This document shows, one piece after another, positions 22,487-22,681 of a stretch of 22,681 nt of DNA. The notes under the pieces are model-generated. The model ran no database searches. It was not told the DNA's origin and saw only the letters and a program-made list of their open reading frames with translations. Each line of letters opens with the position of its first letter. Position 1 is the first letter of the stretch. The DNA comes from an uncultured Oscillospiraceae bacterium (GTDB lineage Bacteria; Bacillota; Clostridia; Oscillospirales; Oscillospiraceae), in the NCBI GenBank assembly GCA_934655935.1, contig CAKUHJ010000013.1:1-22681 (forward strand), read 5' to 3'. The translations under genes were made by a program, and so were the position numbers.

Positions 22487-22680
22487 ATCTGTTTTTGTCC
22501 TCTTTTTTGAAAAGCAAGGTAAACGTGAGATAGCCCATGGTACAGTGTCTTTGAGGTCAAGTACAATGCAATCATTGCTTTTCTGCTGAAAGACAGCTGT
22601 CTGCTTTTTTTAAGCTCAGGAAAGTGTTCTCTCAGCCATTGCTCCGCATCTGCCAAGGACGCCGGATCGCCGGGGGCTCC
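22483..22680 (-). CDS. 3' end of a probable glycosyltransferase gene (65 aa visible)
   Basis: The minus-strand frame is open from the window edge to a TGA at 22483-22485, which overlaps the ATG of the acyltransferase gene (ATGA), the same coupling used elsewhere in this operon. The start lies outside the window. The 65 residues include WLREHFPELKKSRQ and a moderately hydrophobic end (MIALYLTSKTLYHGLSHVYLAFQKRG), finishing in basic residues. This resembles the C-terminal tail of GT2-type glycosyltransferases of polysaccharide loci, but no catalytic motif is visible, so the class is a guess from context. The segment is clearly poorer in GC than the core genes. Confidence 0.6.
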   Translation of the reverse strand, partial: GAPGDPASLADAEQWLREHFPELKKSRQLSFSRKAMIALYLTSKTLYHGLSHVYLAFQKRGQKQI

Positions 22681-22681
22681 G

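Noticed and set aside
1..22681. CRISPR arrays, insertion sequences, phage or toxin-antitoxin modules, retron-like elements
   Set aside because: No spaced direct repeats, transposase, integrase or reverse-transcriptase motifs were seen; the tRNA-Ser gene shows no duplicated 3' end nearby that would mark an integrated element.

Overview
The window looks like chromosomal DNA from a GC-rich member of the Clostridia, probably an Oscillospirales-type anaerobe. This is inferred from gene content and style: a PPi-type phosphofructokinase, a tandem DegV pair, a DUF1836 protein, the clostridial form of ComEB, a T-box in front of alaS, a cysteine-rich protein I recall only from Clostridia, strong AGGAGG ribosome binding sites and TTGACA/TATAAT promoters. 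Species cannot be named. Most of the window is core genome; the last ~5.4 kb is a surface-polysaccharide locus.

Layout. 2-883 (+): 3' end of a phosphofructokinase, closed by a bidirectional terminator. 933-3044 (-): two DegV lipid-binding proteins and a small Cys-rich protein, read from a promoter lying back to back with that of the next operon. 3189-6500 (+): DUF1836 protein, dCMP deaminase (comEB), tRNA dihydrouridine synthase, ECF sigma factor and zinc-type anti-sigma factor, with start/stop overlaps. 6544-7389 (-): a convergent, lone, 19-cysteine protein of unknown function. 7573-12170 (+): TagA/WecG glycosyltransferase, thymidylate kinase, DJ-1/PfpI protein, MltG and a U32 (TrhP-like) protein, all tightly packed behind one good promoter. 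12176-15483 (+): promoter, alanine T-box, alaS and a HIT hydrolase. 15484-15908: intergenic DNA with a perfect 30-bp palindrome, then a strong promoter, tRNA-Ser(GGA) and its terminator. 15986-17200 (+): polytopic MFS-like protein starting at TTG. 17249-22680 (-): polysaccharide operon read toward the left, in order: glycosyltransferase-like 3' end (cut by the window), hexapeptide acyltransferase, Wzx-type flippase, then capE-capF-capG homologues.

How the genes work together. CapE, CapF and CapG are the complete known route from UDP-GlcNAc to UDP-N-acetyl-L-fucosamine; with a flippase and an acyltransferase they suggest an acetylated, FucNAc-containing capsule or wall polysaccharide. The 7573-12170 operon mixes cell-wall genes (tagA, mltG) with dTTP synthesis (tmk) and probable tRNA modification (U32). 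The sigma/anti-sigma pair probably senses envelope or redox conditions. No IS element, phage gene, CRISPR array or classical defence system was seen. The least explained items are the 19-Cys protein, the 30-bp palindrome and the DegV-linked small Cys-rich protein.
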